DNA of 64,000 bases from an uncultured Bacillota bacterium. Its GTDB lineage: Bacteria; Bacillota; Clostridia; Christensenellales; Pumilibacteraceae. The position numbers and the translations under genes were made by a program. Below, one piece after another: positions 24,105 to 32,956 of the stretch (its first letter is position 1; the number at the start of each line of letters is the position of its first letter). Location of the stretch: positions 51,360 to 115,359 of the forward strand of contig CASFJH010000070.1 of the NCBI GenBank assembly GCA_949294845.1. Reading direction: 5' to 3'. The notes under the pieces were generated by a model that had not been told where the DNA came from, searched no databases, and worked only from the letters and a program-made list of their open reading frames with translations.

Positions 24105-24939
24105 GCTCTACGTCTCGCCGTTGCTGGCGCTTATGCTTGCCGTTGCTATAGCGTTGGGTTACGCCGCCGAAGCGGTATCGTATTTCGCCGCGGTTTGTAT
24201 GCACGAATTGTGTCACGCCGCATATGCCGCAAGAAAGGGATATACGCTCAACGAGTTCAAGCTTATGCCTTACGGCGCGTGCCTGACCGGAGAATTTGAA
24301 GGAGCGCCGCCCGTCGACGAGATAAAGATAGCGCTTATAGGACCGGCAAGCAACGCCGCCGCGGCAGTCGCCACTGTGGCGCTTTGGTGGATAGCTCCCG
24401 AGACGTACTTCTATACTGAGATATTCGCCTCGGCAAACATATTTACCGCCGTAATCAATATGGCGCCCGTTTTTCCTCTGGACGGCGGCCGCGCGATTAT
24501 GGCGGTTCTGTCGAGGCGGTGCAAACGCGCGAAAGTCTACCGGATAATGCGCGTTTGCGGTCTGGCGTTCGCGGTTGCGCTTGGCGCGCTGGCGTTTGTG
24601 CCGGGGCTTAACCTCAGCTTTCTCACCCTGGCGGTATTCATTTTCTTTTCGACTGTGTTTCCGGACAAAAAGTGCAGATATGAGAGGTTGTATTCGCTGG
24701 CATACAGACGCGAAAAAATCAGGTCGGGGCTGAATGTGCGCGAAATTATGGTTTTCAAGGACGCGACGCTTGGCAAACTTATGTCCATGCTTTCGGGCAG
24801 CAGCTTCACGCGTTTTACGGTCGTGGACGCCGATTTGAACCGTATAGGGACGGTAAGCGAAACCGAACTGGAGCTTTTGGCGGTAAAGTACGGGCATAAT
24901 ATTTCTGTTTATAATGCAAAATTCTTGAAAAAAAGTTAA
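24085..24939 (+). CDS. spoIVFB: Site-2 protease SpoIVFB-like (sporulation)
   Basis: 284 residues, M50 family intramembrane zinc metalloprotease. The HExxH motif is HELCH (His40, Glu41, His44), and the third ligand lies in NMAPVFPLDGGR (Asn125, Asp133). Several membrane helices are visible. A C-terminal segment from about 205 (GLNVREIMVFKDATLGKLMSM onward) resembles a CBS-like half domain, as in SpoIVFB. In spore formers this protease frees sigma-K from pro-sigma-K in the mother cell. The neighbours minD, minE and the small membrane gene match the Bacillus minCD-spoIVFAB order, which supports the call. Confidence 0.9.
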   Translation: MKEHPLKLYVSPLLALMLAVAIALGYAAEAVSYFAAVCMHELCHAAYAARKGYTLNEFKLMPYGACLTGEFEGAPPVDEIKIALIGPASNAAAAVATVALWWIAPETYFYTEIFASANIFTAVINMAPVFPLDGGRAIMAVLSRRCKRAKVYRIMRVCGLAFAVALGALAFVPGLNLSFLTLAVFIFFSTVFPDKKCRYERLYSLAYRREKIRSGLNVREIMVFKDATLGKLMSMLSGSSFTRFTVVDADLNRIGTVSETELELLAVKYGHNISVYNAKFLKKS

Positions 24940-24953
24940 ATATATGCTATAAT
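24925..24953 (+). promoter_or_regulatory. Promoter of the DUF4132/radical SAM/RNase G unit
   Basis: TTGAAA, a 17-base spacer and TATAAT are seen. The -35 box lies inside the end of spoIVFB. Confidence 0.7.
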
Positions 24954-24983
24954 TGTATCCGTAAAACTTTACTGGAGGCAAAT

Positions 24984-26402
24984 ATGGCGGCAGACCAGCT
25001 TATAAAGGACTGTCTCTTTCTCGATGCGGAACAGGCGTCGCGGAGATTTTTCGGTTGCTCGCCCGACAACGCTACCGTTAAGCAGGTTTTTGAAGCATTG
25101 CTTGACGCCGGCGCCTACGAGCGGCTGACCGACCTGATCTTTTACGGCAGTATAGTCAGCCAGCAGTCGGAGCGCGACTACATCGCGCGGTCGGAAACAA
25201 AAACGCTTGATGAAACGTATTTCGACGCGTTTATGGCTATGGTAAAATCAGCCGGCGTGGATATGACGAAAGTTTATCCCATGCTTGCCGCCGCGTTGTC
25301 TTCCGACGGCAATCTCGGTAAATGGCGCAGACCCGCGGAAAACATGTTTCTTCGCATGGCGTACAAGGATTTCGACGCCGCCGAAGAGCTTGTATACACC
25401 TACGATCCCGACTGCCGGCTGTACGGCGTGCTTCTCTATGCCGACGCCGGAAAAGCCACTGAAGCCATAATTGGCCGGCTGCTTTTTGAAAGGGGCGGAG
25501 GCAAAACGGCGCTGAGAAGATTTCTTTTAAAGACCAAACTGGACATTCTGCCCGAGCTTGCCGCTGCCTATGATCACGGCGACGCGAAGCTCAGACTTGC
25601 CGTCATGCGGATACTGCTGCTTTATAAAAACGATCAGCGTGCGGCGGTACTGATTGCGCGCGCCGCTGCCGGTGAGACCAGCAAGCCGGTTCTGCGCCTT
25701 ATACAGAAAGATCGGGAATATGTCTGCGAGGAAAAGTCGCCCGACACGGTGCGCGGCCGCTTTTACGAGATGATGGTGACCGGGCGCACTATGTCGGCTT
25801 ACGATTTCAAAGGGCTGATTATGTACGACCGCACGGCGGATACGCTGTTCTTCACAGACGGGACGGGCGCGGTGTTCATAGTGGATAAAGGTAATACCTT
25901 CGATCTGTCGAATAACCCCGTAGAAATAGCCGATCCTGTGGGCGTAATGCACCCGGCACTGCTGCCTGCAAAACTTGCTTATCTTAAGCAGCTTAACATA
26001 AGGCAGTGCTTTGAGCAGCTGCATAGAACCGTTTACACGCCGGGCGAGGCCGAAACCGAATATAACCGCAGCGACAGACTCAGCGGCACCGTGCTGCCGG
26101 CGGAGGCTTTCCGCCGCGGACTGAGAAAGGAAAAATTCAAGCTTCTCGATTCAGAGAACGGCGTTGCCGGACAAGCCGGCTTGATAAGAGACGGCATACT
26201 GATGGCGCTGTCCTTTTCGCCTACGGATTTTTCGGGCGGCTCGGTAAAGCTGGGGGAGATAACCTTCTACCGCTATGCGGACACGGTTAAACTGGGCGCA
26301 AACATCTATACGGAAGGTGTTAATCCGATTAAGATAGGCGGAATGGAGCCGCGACTTTACAGCGAATTCATGCACAGCGTTTACGCTGCTGCCGGGCTGT
26401 GA
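24984..26402 (+). CDS. Protein with C-terminal DUF4132-like region
   Basis: 472 residues, no signal peptide or membrane segment. The first ~240 residues look like helical HEAT-type repeats (for example MAYKDFDAAEELVYTY, LAVMRILLLYKNDQRAA). The C-terminal part has the order VGVMHPALLPAKLAYLKQ, IRQCFEQLHRTVYTPGEAE and a Gly-rich strand region. This recalls DUF4132, in which a similar QPFxQLxR segment occurs, often next to WGR or MolR-type repeats. The function of that family is unknown. The start follows TGGAGG and the gene is the first after a clear promoter. It lies 15 bases before the radical SAM gene. Confidence 0.7.
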   Translation: MAADQLIKDCLFLDAEQASRRFFGCSPDNATVKQVFEALLDAGAYERLTDLIFYGSIVSQQSERDYIARSETKTLDETYFDAFMAMVKSAGVDMTKVYPMLAAALSSDGNLGKWRRPAENMFLRMAYKDFDAAEELVYTYDPDCRLYGVLLYADAGKATEAIIGRLLFERGGGKTALRRFLLKTKLDILPELAAAYDHGDAKLRLAVMRILLLYKNDQRAAVLIARAAAGETSKPVLRLIQKDREYVCEEKSPDTVRGRFYEMMVTGRTMSAYDFKGLIMYDRTADTLFFTDGTGAVFIVDKGNTFDLSNNPVEIADPVGVMHPALLPAKLAYLKQLNIRQCFEQLHRTVYTPGEAETEYNRSDRLSGTVLPAEAFRRGLRKEKFKLLDSENGVAGQAGLIRDGILMALSFSPTDFSGGSVKLGEITFYRYADTVKLGANIYTEGVNPIKIGGMEPRLYSEFMHSVYAAAGL

Positions 26403-26417
26403 AGGACAGGCCGAGCT

Positions 26418-28214
26418 ATGACGGATAAAAGCATTAAAAACATATTGCTGTCGGTGGATAAGCCGGCAAGGTATACCGGAGGCGAGATAAACACGCCTCC
26501 GCAGAAGAAAGACGCCGTTCTGAGATATCTGCTCTGCCTTCCGGACGTTTACGAAGTCGCGATGTCCAATCTCGGCATAAAAATTCTCTACGACGTACTT
26601 AACGCGAGGAAGGACACCGTTTGCCACAACTGCTTTGCTCCGTGGCCGGATATGGGCGCGCAGCTGAGCGCAAACGGCATACCGCTGTATTCGCTTGAAA
26701 GCGGCGAGCCGATGGCTTCTTACGGGATAGTCGGCTTTTCTCTGCAGTACGAGCTGTCGTACAGCAACGTTGTCTATATGCTCCGTCTCGGCGGAATCCC
26801 GGTGCTTTCGTCTGACAGAAAGGAGACCGATCCAGTGATCATGGCGGGCGGTCCCTGCACGGTTAATCCGGCGCCCATGTCGGGGATAATCGATCTTTTC
26901 AGCATAGGCGACGGAGAGGAAACTCTCGACCTTATAGCCGGCGTTTACGTTGCAAACAAAGAGGCGGGAGGGAGCAGAAAGGATTTTCTGCAAAAGGCGG
27001 CCGGCTTGCCGGGAGTATATGTACCCGGAATATCCGTTGGAGTAAAACGCGCGGTAATTCCGTCGCTGGAGACCGCGCACTGTCCCGTCAAACCTAAGAT
27101 TTCCAATATCGAGGCGGTGCATAACCGCGCGGTTATTGAGCTTTTCCGCGGCTGTACGCGCGGCTGCCGGTTTTGTCAGGCCGGCATGATCTATCGTCCG
27201 GTGCGCGAGCGTACTCCGCAGACGGTTGTCGCGCTTGCCGAGCAGCTCATAGACAATTGCGGCTACGACGAAATATCGCTGTCGTCGCTGTCCACCTGCG
27301 ATTATCCGCGGCTGAGGGAGCTGCTTACCGCTCTAAAGCCGATTTGCGATTCAAGACACGTTTCTATATCGCTGCCTTCAACGCGCGTCGACAGCTTCGA
27401 GGCGGATTTTGTGGCAGACAGTCGTATCAGCTCTATAACTTTCGCGCCCGAAGCCGGAACTCAGCGCCTGCGCGACGTAATAAACAAGAACGTTACCGAA
27501 GCCGACATTTTCAGCTCGCTGAAAACGGCGTTCAATCGCGGTTACGCCAACGTAAAGCTGTATTTCATGCTGGGGCTTCCTACGGAAACTTTTGAAGACG
27601 TAGCAGGAATCGCCGATATGTGCGAGAGGATAGTCGAGCTATACAAGACCGAGAGGCGCTCCGGAAAACCGCTGTCGTTAAGCGTTTCGACGTCTACGTT
27701 TATTCCCAAGCCTTTTACGCCGTTTCAATGGGAGCGGCAGTTCGGCGAGGAAGAAATAACCGCGCGGCAGAATCTGCTCAAAGAGCGTCTGCGCAGGATA
27801 AGAGTCAAATACAGCTATCACGACATAAGAGCGTCCCGGCTGGAAGCCGCGTTCTCGCGCGGCGACAAACGTATGGGCGCGGTGCTTATAAAAGCGTGCG
27901 AGCTCGGCTGCAAATTCGACGGCTGGACCGAACTTTTCGACGCCGACGCATGGGATAAAGCTTTCGCCGAGTGCGGAATAAGCATAGACGAATACACGCG
28001 CGAGTTTAACGAAAACGAGCGCCTGCCGTGGAGCATGGTAGATGCCGGAGTATCGTTCGGCTACCTGCTGGGAGAACGGCATAAGGCTTACAGGGCGGAG
28101 ACTACCGGCGATTGTCGGAGCGGATGCCGCGGATGCGGCCTCGCCGCGTCGCACATAGAGGCGTTCGCCGCGAACTGCGCGGGCAGAAAGGGGGCGGCAA
28201 ATGATAATCGCTAA
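26418..28214 (+). CDS. TIGR03960-type B12-binding radical SAM protein
   Basis: 598 residues. An N-terminal region (about 1-200) resembles a cobalamin-binding domain. The radical SAM core follows, with the [4Fe-4S] cluster motif CTRGCRFC (Cys246, Cys250, Cys253) and the strand segments EISLSSLSTCDYPRL and VKLYFMLGLPTET. A Cys-rich C terminus (CRSGCRGCG) may hold another cluster. Family members occur next to a DUF2344 protein and RNase G, as here, and are suspected to modify tRNA or rRNA, but the reaction is unknown. The end overlaps the DUF2344 gene by 14 bases. Confidence 0.93.
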   Translation: MTDKSIKNILLSVDKPARYTGGEINTPPQKKDAVLRYLLCLPDVYEVAMSNLGIKILYDVLNARKDTVCHNCFAPWPDMGAQLSANGIPLYSLESGEPMASYGIVGFSLQYELSYSNVVYMLRLGGIPVLSSDRKETDPVIMAGGPCTVNPAPMSGIIDLFSIGDGEETLDLIAGVYVANKEAGGSRKDFLQKAAGLPGVYVPGISVGVKRAVIPSLETAHCPVKPKISNIEAVHNRAVIELFRGCTRGCRFCQAGMIYRPVRERTPQTVVALAEQLIDNCGYDEISLSSLSTCDYPRLRELLTALKPICDSRHVSISLPSTRVDSFEADFVADSRISSITFAPEAGTQRLRDVINKNVTEADIFSSLKTAFNRGYANVKLYFMLGLPTETFEDVAGIADMCERIVELYKTERRSGKPLSLSVSTSTFIPKPFTPFQWERQFGEEEITARQNLLKERLRRIRVKYSYHDIRASRLEAAFSRGDKRMGAVLIKACELGCKFDGWTELFDADAWDKAFAECGISIDEYTREFNENERLPWSMVDAGVSFGYLLGERHKAYRAETTGDCRSGCRGCGLAASHIEAFAANCAGRKGAANDNR

Positions 28215-28851
28215 ATACCGCCGCCGCGGTTCTTACGCATATGTTCCGCACGTCGATATTTTAAGAGCGTTCTGCATGGCGATACGCCGCAGCCGCGTTG
28301 ATATAGCGTTTTCGGAAGGATTCAATCCGCATATGCAGCTCAAGCTTTCAAGTCCCGCTCCAATAGGCGTGGAGAGTGATTGCGAGTATCTGGCGGCCGC
28401 GAGCGGCGAGTCCCCTGAGAATTTTGAGGCAAAGCTTAACGCTACTCTTCCCGAAGAACTCAGAATACTGCGCAGCGCGTTTGCAGAGCGTCCCAATCCG
28501 GCGGCGCAGATAACGGCCGCAGGTTATGAGATTTATCTGCCCGGTTTCGACTGCCGGAAGCTGGCGGCGAGAGTGGCCGTCGGCGGAAAGTTTGCCATCG
28601 AATATACGGACAAGGGCGAGAAATTCGTAAAAGAGGTGGGCGACAGGATATATTCGGTTGCCGGCGACGGCGAAAAGCTGCTTACGGTGCTCGGCTACGG
28701 CGCGAATAATCTCAGAGCTGACAGGCTCGCGGCTTTTTTATGCGGCGGTAATCTGCCTTGCGAAGCTGAGATTTTGAAGAAAAAGATGTATACTATAGAG
28801 AGCGGAAAACTGATCGACGCGGATAAAGTTTATTTTGACGGTACTATTTAA
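28201..28851 (+). CDS. TIGR03936/DUF2344 radical SAM-associated protein
   Basis: 216 residues. The N-terminal pattern KYRRRGSYAYVPHVDILRAF, FSEGFNPHMQLKLSSPAPIG and SDCEYLAA is characteristic of DUF2344, which is encoded beside or fused to the TIGR03960 radical SAM protein. It is presumed to be its partner in RNA modification. The gene overlaps the previous one and is directly followed by the GTG of the RNase G gene. No catalytic residues are known for this family. Confidence 0.92.
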   Translation: MIIAKYRRRGSYAYVPHVDILRAFCMAIRRSRVDIAFSEGFNPHMQLKLSSPAPIGVESDCEYLAAASGESPENFEAKLNATLPEELRILRSAFAERPNPAAQITAAGYEIYLPGFDCRKLAARVAVGGKFAIEYTDKGEKFVKEVGDRIYSVAGDGEKLLTVLGYGANNLRADRLAAFLCGGNLPCEAEILKKKMYTIESGKLIDADKVYFDGTI

Positions 28852-30354
28852 GTGAAAAGTCAGATTTTAATCGATGTGGAATCTTATATGACGAGCGTTG
28901 CTCTTGTCGAGGACGGCAGGATAAACGAGTATTACGTCGAATATAACGATTCGGGCCGTCTTACCGGCAACATCTACAAAGGACGGGTAGAGAGCGTTCT
29001 GCAGGGCTTGCAGACCGCATTCGTCAATATCGGCATGAAGCGCAACGGGTTTCTGTCGGTAAGCGAAACTCTCGATCACAGATCGGTTATAGATTCGGCA
29101 GGAGTCGTTCCCAGCGAGCTGGACGTAAAAGAGGGCGATTACGTCATGGTGCAGGTCACCAAAGAGGAGACTCAGCTAAAAGGCGCGCGGCTTACCATGA
29201 ATCTTTCTCTGCCGGGGAGATACGTCGTATATCTCCCGACCATGGATTTCATAGGCGTTTCCAACAAGATCACCGATCAGGATAAACGCGATTCGCTCGT
29301 AAAACTGCTGACCAAGTTAAAGCCTCAGGGCGGCGGACTTATCGCGCGGACGGTCAGTATTGACGCAAAACGCAGCGAGATCGTGTCGGAAGTTAAGCAG
29401 ATAGCCGCCATGTATAAGGAAATCTGCAAAGAATACGATAAGGCGGGAGACGCTCCGGCACTGGTGCACAGCGAAGGCGATTTAATGGTACGCACTGTGC
29501 GCGATATGCTTTCTGCGGATGTGGACGCTATCATATGCAACGATCCTGAAATGACGGAAAAGCTTATCGCGCGCCTTAAAAAAAGCCATCCGCGTTTTGC
29601 CGACAAGGTGAAGCTGTTCGAGAGCGAGTACGATATGTTTGACGCGCTGGGCGTGCTTGACGAGGTGGAAAAACTGCTTGACAAGCGTGTGGAGCTTCCA
29701 AGCGGCGGTTTTCTGATCATCGAACATACCGAAGCCATGACGGCTATAGACGTCAATACCGGTAAATACCGCGGCGACGTTGATCACGAAGAAACGGTAT
29801 ACAAGACCAACCTCGAAGCGGCGAAGGAGATTGCTCGGCAGTTAAGGCTGCGTAACATCGGCGGCATAATAGTAATCGACTTTATAGATATGACGGACGA
29901 GAGCCATCGCGCCGGCGTGGTGGAAGCGCTGAAAAAAGAAGTGGTTTTCGACCGCACCAAAACGCGCGTGCTCGATATGTCTGCCATGGGGCTGGTGGAA
30001 ATGACGCGCAAAAAAATAGGCAGCGATCTGGGAAAAATTCTCATGACAGAGTGTCCGGTATGCCACGGTAACGCATATACTCTTTCAAGCGATTCCGTCG
30101 CCCGCAAAATAAAGTGCCGTCTGAAGCGGATGTTTGCGGACGAGGACTATGCCGGCGCGCTCGTTACGGTGCATACAAGTCATTTCGAACATATACTTTC
30201 CAGCGGATTTTTCAGCAGAGAGTGCGAGACGATATGGGCGGATAAGCGCATTTATTTTGTGCCGTCCGCTTCGCTGAAGCCTCAGAACTTTGTAGTCAAC
30301 GGTATAAGAACATCGATGATGAGTCTGCCGCCGTCGGCCAAGCTTCTGTATTGA
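28852..30354 (+). CDS. rng: Ribonuclease G/E family endoribonuclease
   Basis: 500 residues, GTG start immediately after the DUF2344 stop. An S1 RNA-binding domain is near residues 37-120 (GNIYKGRVESVLQGLQTAFV, KEGDYVMVQV). The DNase I-like catalytic domain carries the metal-binding aspartates in TAIDVNTGKYRG and IIVIDFIDM. The zinc-link cysteines are in CPVCHG. It trims 5S and 16S rRNA precursors and degrades mRNA in the cytoplasm. It lacks the long C-terminal scaffold of RNase E, as usual for RNase G. In many Clostridia rplU follows; here a glycoside hydrolase does. Confidence 0.96.
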   Translation: MKSQILIDVESYMTSVALVEDGRINEYYVEYNDSGRLTGNIYKGRVESVLQGLQTAFVNIGMKRNGFLSVSETLDHRSVIDSAGVVPSELDVKEGDYVMVQVTKEETQLKGARLTMNLSLPGRYVVYLPTMDFIGVSNKITDQDKRDSLVKLLTKLKPQGGGLIARTVSIDAKRSEIVSEVKQIAAMYKEICKEYDKAGDAPALVHSEGDLMVRTVRDMLSADVDAIICNDPEMTEKLIARLKKSHPRFADKVKLFESEYDMFDALGVLDEVEKLLDKRVELPSGGFLIIEHTEAMTAIDVNTGKYRGDVDHEETVYKTNLEAAKEIARQLRLRNIGGIIVIDFIDMTDESHRAGVVEALKKEVVFDRTKTRVLDMSAMGLVEMTRKKIGSDLGKILMTECPVCHGNAYTLSSDSVARKIKCRLKRMFADEDYAGALVTVHTSHFEHILSSGFFSRECETIWADKRIYFVPSASLKPQNFVVNGIRTSMMSLPPSAKLLY

Positions 30355-30368
30355 AGAGGTGCGCCCTT

Positions 30369-32600
30369 ATGAAATATGTTAACCGTGAATACGGATTTAC
30401 TTTCAGACCGCCGTTTTTCGACCGCTTTCGTGAGGAAAAGACCGAAGGCCCTCAGATAGGGGATGAGAATTTTCCCGGCAGATATATACAGGGCGCAGGA
30501 TACGACTACTCGGCTGTTAACGGCGCAATGCTTATAGGCAGGCACGGTTCGGTCTGGGGCGTGAAAGTGACCTGTCACAACGGCAAGAAATGGCTCGACA
30601 ACAATGATTTTATAATGAATATGGGCGCGTGCGCAAATACCGCCGACGGCAGTTTTGCGCATTTCTCATCCGGACCGCTCAGCGTCAAATGGGTAAAAAT
30701 TAACGAACAGAGTATGGCTCTTGAGATAAGCTCGCGCAGACGTCTGCGCGTTCGCGCGGTGTTTTATCCTTGCTACGGGTTCGGCGGCGAGCTGTCTATA
30801 GAGGGCGCGTTCGTAAAAGGCCGCAGTCCGTATATCGGCATAATTCCCGGCACAGTCGAAATTACGGATAACGTATCCGTTTTCCGCGACCGTTACCGCG
30901 TTATCGCGGACGATCTGTCCGAAAGGGAATATTTCACCGCTCAATCGTACAGCGCGCCGTCCGATTCGGCCAACGGCGCGTTTAATGAGGCGATAATGGA
31001 GTTCGTCATAAACAAGCGTCAGCCGAGCGTATACGTTTTCGCCGCAGTGGGCGACGAGAACGTGCTGACGGCGGAGGTTCCGCGCCTTGACAGAGTAATC
31101 AAGCATATAGAAACCGCCGAACTGAGGTACGGAGTAAACAAGACGATGGGCTCGGGCGTGCTCGGGGCTCCGGCCGAACGTATGCTGAATTCGGTACTGT
31201 GGTCGCGTATTTACTATCCGTATCTTATGACCGAAATATATTCTCCGCGCCGCGCCGTGCTGGACGATAACTTCGATCTTAACGGCACAGAGGAAAACTG
31301 CGCGGCGGTGCTCGGCTGCATGGCCGGCGCCGAGAAGGCGAAACAGCAGCTCAGGTACACCGTGGGAGACCGTATTTTCTCGGTACTGGCGGTGTGGCAC
31401 ATATTCGCGCAGTCATCGGAGAAAAGCGATATTCTTTATCTTTACAGACGGCTTACAAGACAGTATCCGCCAGAAGCGTCGCTTGTTACGTCGGGCGCCG
31501 ATAAAACGGAAGTCGCGTATAAATGGAGCGACTCTCCTTTAAAAGAGCTTTACAACCGCAATCCCATGTTCAGTCTGGACCTGAGCTGCATTAAACTGCT
31601 GGCGTTCGATATACTTGAGCGGATTTCGCTTATGTACGATCTTCCAGAACGCGCGGCGTACCGCTCGGCCAAGCGCGACATGGCCAGGCTTATTAACGAC
31701 AATCTGTGGAACGACGTTACGGGGCTTTATATGAACAGATATACCACAGGACAGTGGGCGGACAATTACGGCGCGACGAGCTTTTATCCGCTTATAGCCG
31801 GAGCCGTCGATACCGCGGATAAGCTCAGCAAGCTTGTGAACAATCTTACCGATCCGCGGCGTTTCTGGACGGCGTATCCCGTGCCCACGCTGTCGGTAAA
31901 TAACCGCGAATACGGCAAGCGCGGCAAACCGAACAATAACGGACACCGTAATCCGCCTTATTTCGAGTATCGCGGCAGCATTATACCTTACGTCAATTAC
32001 ATCATATATCACGGCTTGGTCAGATACGGGCTGGATGAGCTGGCAGGCCGGCTCGCAAGTCTTTCGGCGGAGCTGTGGGCGGAGAACGAGAGCGACAACG
32101 TAATCAATTACGCCATGTACCTTCCGTTCGGCAAAAGATACAAATCCGACGAATACCTTTCCAGCAACGGGAATATGCTCGCGCTGATAGGCGTGCAGGA
32201 GCTGATAGATCTCGAATATTTCCGCGACGACCTTATGACCGGTGCGCTGCGCTTCGGTACGTTTGCCGAGGGCAGCCATTCTCTTTCAAATATGCGCCTG
32301 TCGGGACGGAATTTATCGATAGACATCAGCGACGGCTACACTCTTCTGATCGAGGATAACATCGACGTTTTCAAAGGCGTCGGCGGGAGATTCGTAGTGC
32401 GCAACTATATCCGCAACAGAGGCGGATGCGAATTTATGATAGACGCCCGGGCAAATATAACCGTACATCTCAATATTCCGGACGGGCCGCGTTCCACGGT
32501 AAAATACTGCTTTACCGTACCGATCGGCAAATCGCGCGTTTCCGCCGCGAACGGAAACGTTTCGGTAACCCCCATACGGGCCGTCGGCGCCGCGTTATAA
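30369..32600 (+). CDS. GH63/MGH1-like glycoside hydrolase
   Basis: 743 residues. The start at 30369 follows AGAGGTG; an upstream ATG at 30351 lies in the end of rng. No signal peptide is seen, so it is likely cytoplasmic. The central part (about 250-590) reads as an (alpha/alpha)6 barrel with segments such as SVLWSRIYYPYL, NPMFSLDLSCIKLLAFDILE, NLWNDVTGLYMNR, GATSFYPLIAG and NGHRNPPYFEYRGSIIPY. These resemble the MGH1-like/GH63/trehalase barrel domains that cut alpha-glucosides or mannosylglycerate. Beta-rich flanks are present. Substrate is unknown. It is transcribed with the RNase G unit, an unusual partner. Family confidence is moderate. Confidence 0.72.
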   Translation: MKYVNREYGFTFRPPFFDRFREEKTEGPQIGDENFPGRYIQGAGYDYSAVNGAMLIGRHGSVWGVKVTCHNGKKWLDNNDFIMNMGACANTADGSFAHFSSGPLSVKWVKINEQSMALEISSRRRLRVRAVFYPCYGFGGELSIEGAFVKGRSPYIGIIPGTVEITDNVSVFRDRYRVIADDLSEREYFTAQSYSAPSDSANGAFNEAIMEFVINKRQPSVYVFAAVGDENVLTAEVPRLDRVIKHIETAELRYGVNKTMGSGVLGAPAERMLNSVLWSRIYYPYLMTEIYSPRRAVLDDNFDLNGTEENCAAVLGCMAGAEKAKQQLRYTVGDRIFSVLAVWHIFAQSSEKSDILYLYRRLTRQYPPEASLVTSGADKTEVAYKWSDSPLKELYNRNPMFSLDLSCIKLLAFDILERISLMYDLPERAAYRSAKRDMARLINDNLWNDVTGLYMNRYTTGQWADNYGATSFYPLIAGAVDTADKLSKLVNNLTDPRRFWTAYPVPTLSVNNREYGKRGKPNNNGHRNPPYFEYRGSIIPYVNYIIYHGLVRYGLDELAGRLASLSAELWAENESDNVINYAMYLPFGKRYKSDEYLSSNGNMLALIGVQELIDLEYFRDDLMTGALRFGTFAEGSHSLSNMRLSGRNLSIDISDGYTLLIEDNIDVFKGVGGRFVVRNYIRNRGGCEFMIDARANITVHLNIPDGPRSTVKYCFTVPIGKSRVSAANGNVSVTPIRAVGAAL

Positions 32601-32820
32601 AAAATCCGTCCGGCAAAAAATTTTTTTGACCGGTGCATAAAAAGGCGCCGTCCGAGACAACATAACAGTACAAGGCGCGACGACGTCGGCAATCAGGCAA
32701 AGCCGACCTGCGTAATACGGTAAAATTCACGCTTTAATCGGCGCGTTATCGTTAATACGCCTGCGGTACGTTGTCGGATAACAAACCGTACGGTTCAGTC
32801 AGACCTTGTTTAATATAGGA

Positions 32821-32857
32821 ACAGCGTTTTTACCGTCAGGCGAAAGCGCTGTTTTTT
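32821..32857 (+). terminator. Intrinsic terminator upstream of the TIR gene
   Basis: ACAGCGTTTT pairs with AAAGCGCTGT through one G-T pair, followed by six T residues. It lies over 200 bases from the previous gene, so it may end a small RNA or a long 3' UTR. Confidence 0.7.
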
Positions 32858-32889
32858 ATATGTCCGCTTTAACCGCAGCTCTGAAACGC

Positions 32890-32918
32890 TTGATTTTCAG
32901 AGTAAAATAATTTATAAT
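32890..32918 (+). promoter_or_regulatory. Promoter of the TIR-domain gene
   Basis: TTGATT, a 17-base spacer and TATAAT in AT-rich DNA are seen. Confidence 0.7.
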
Positions 32919-32956
32919 ATTAACTTATTAATGATGAAATATATGGGAGAAAAAGC

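Larger units (their letters stand above)
32601..32956. other. Intergenic region with hairpins and a terminator
   Basis: No gene is seen in these ~355 bases. It contains an AT-palindromic stem (CCGG, AAAAAATTTTTT core, CCGG near 32610-32632), a hairpin GTCGGC/GCCGAC near 32684-32707, imperfect pairing GTACG/CGTAC near 32766-32790, a terminator (32821-32857), and the promoter of the TIR gene (32890-32918). Confidence 0.6.
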
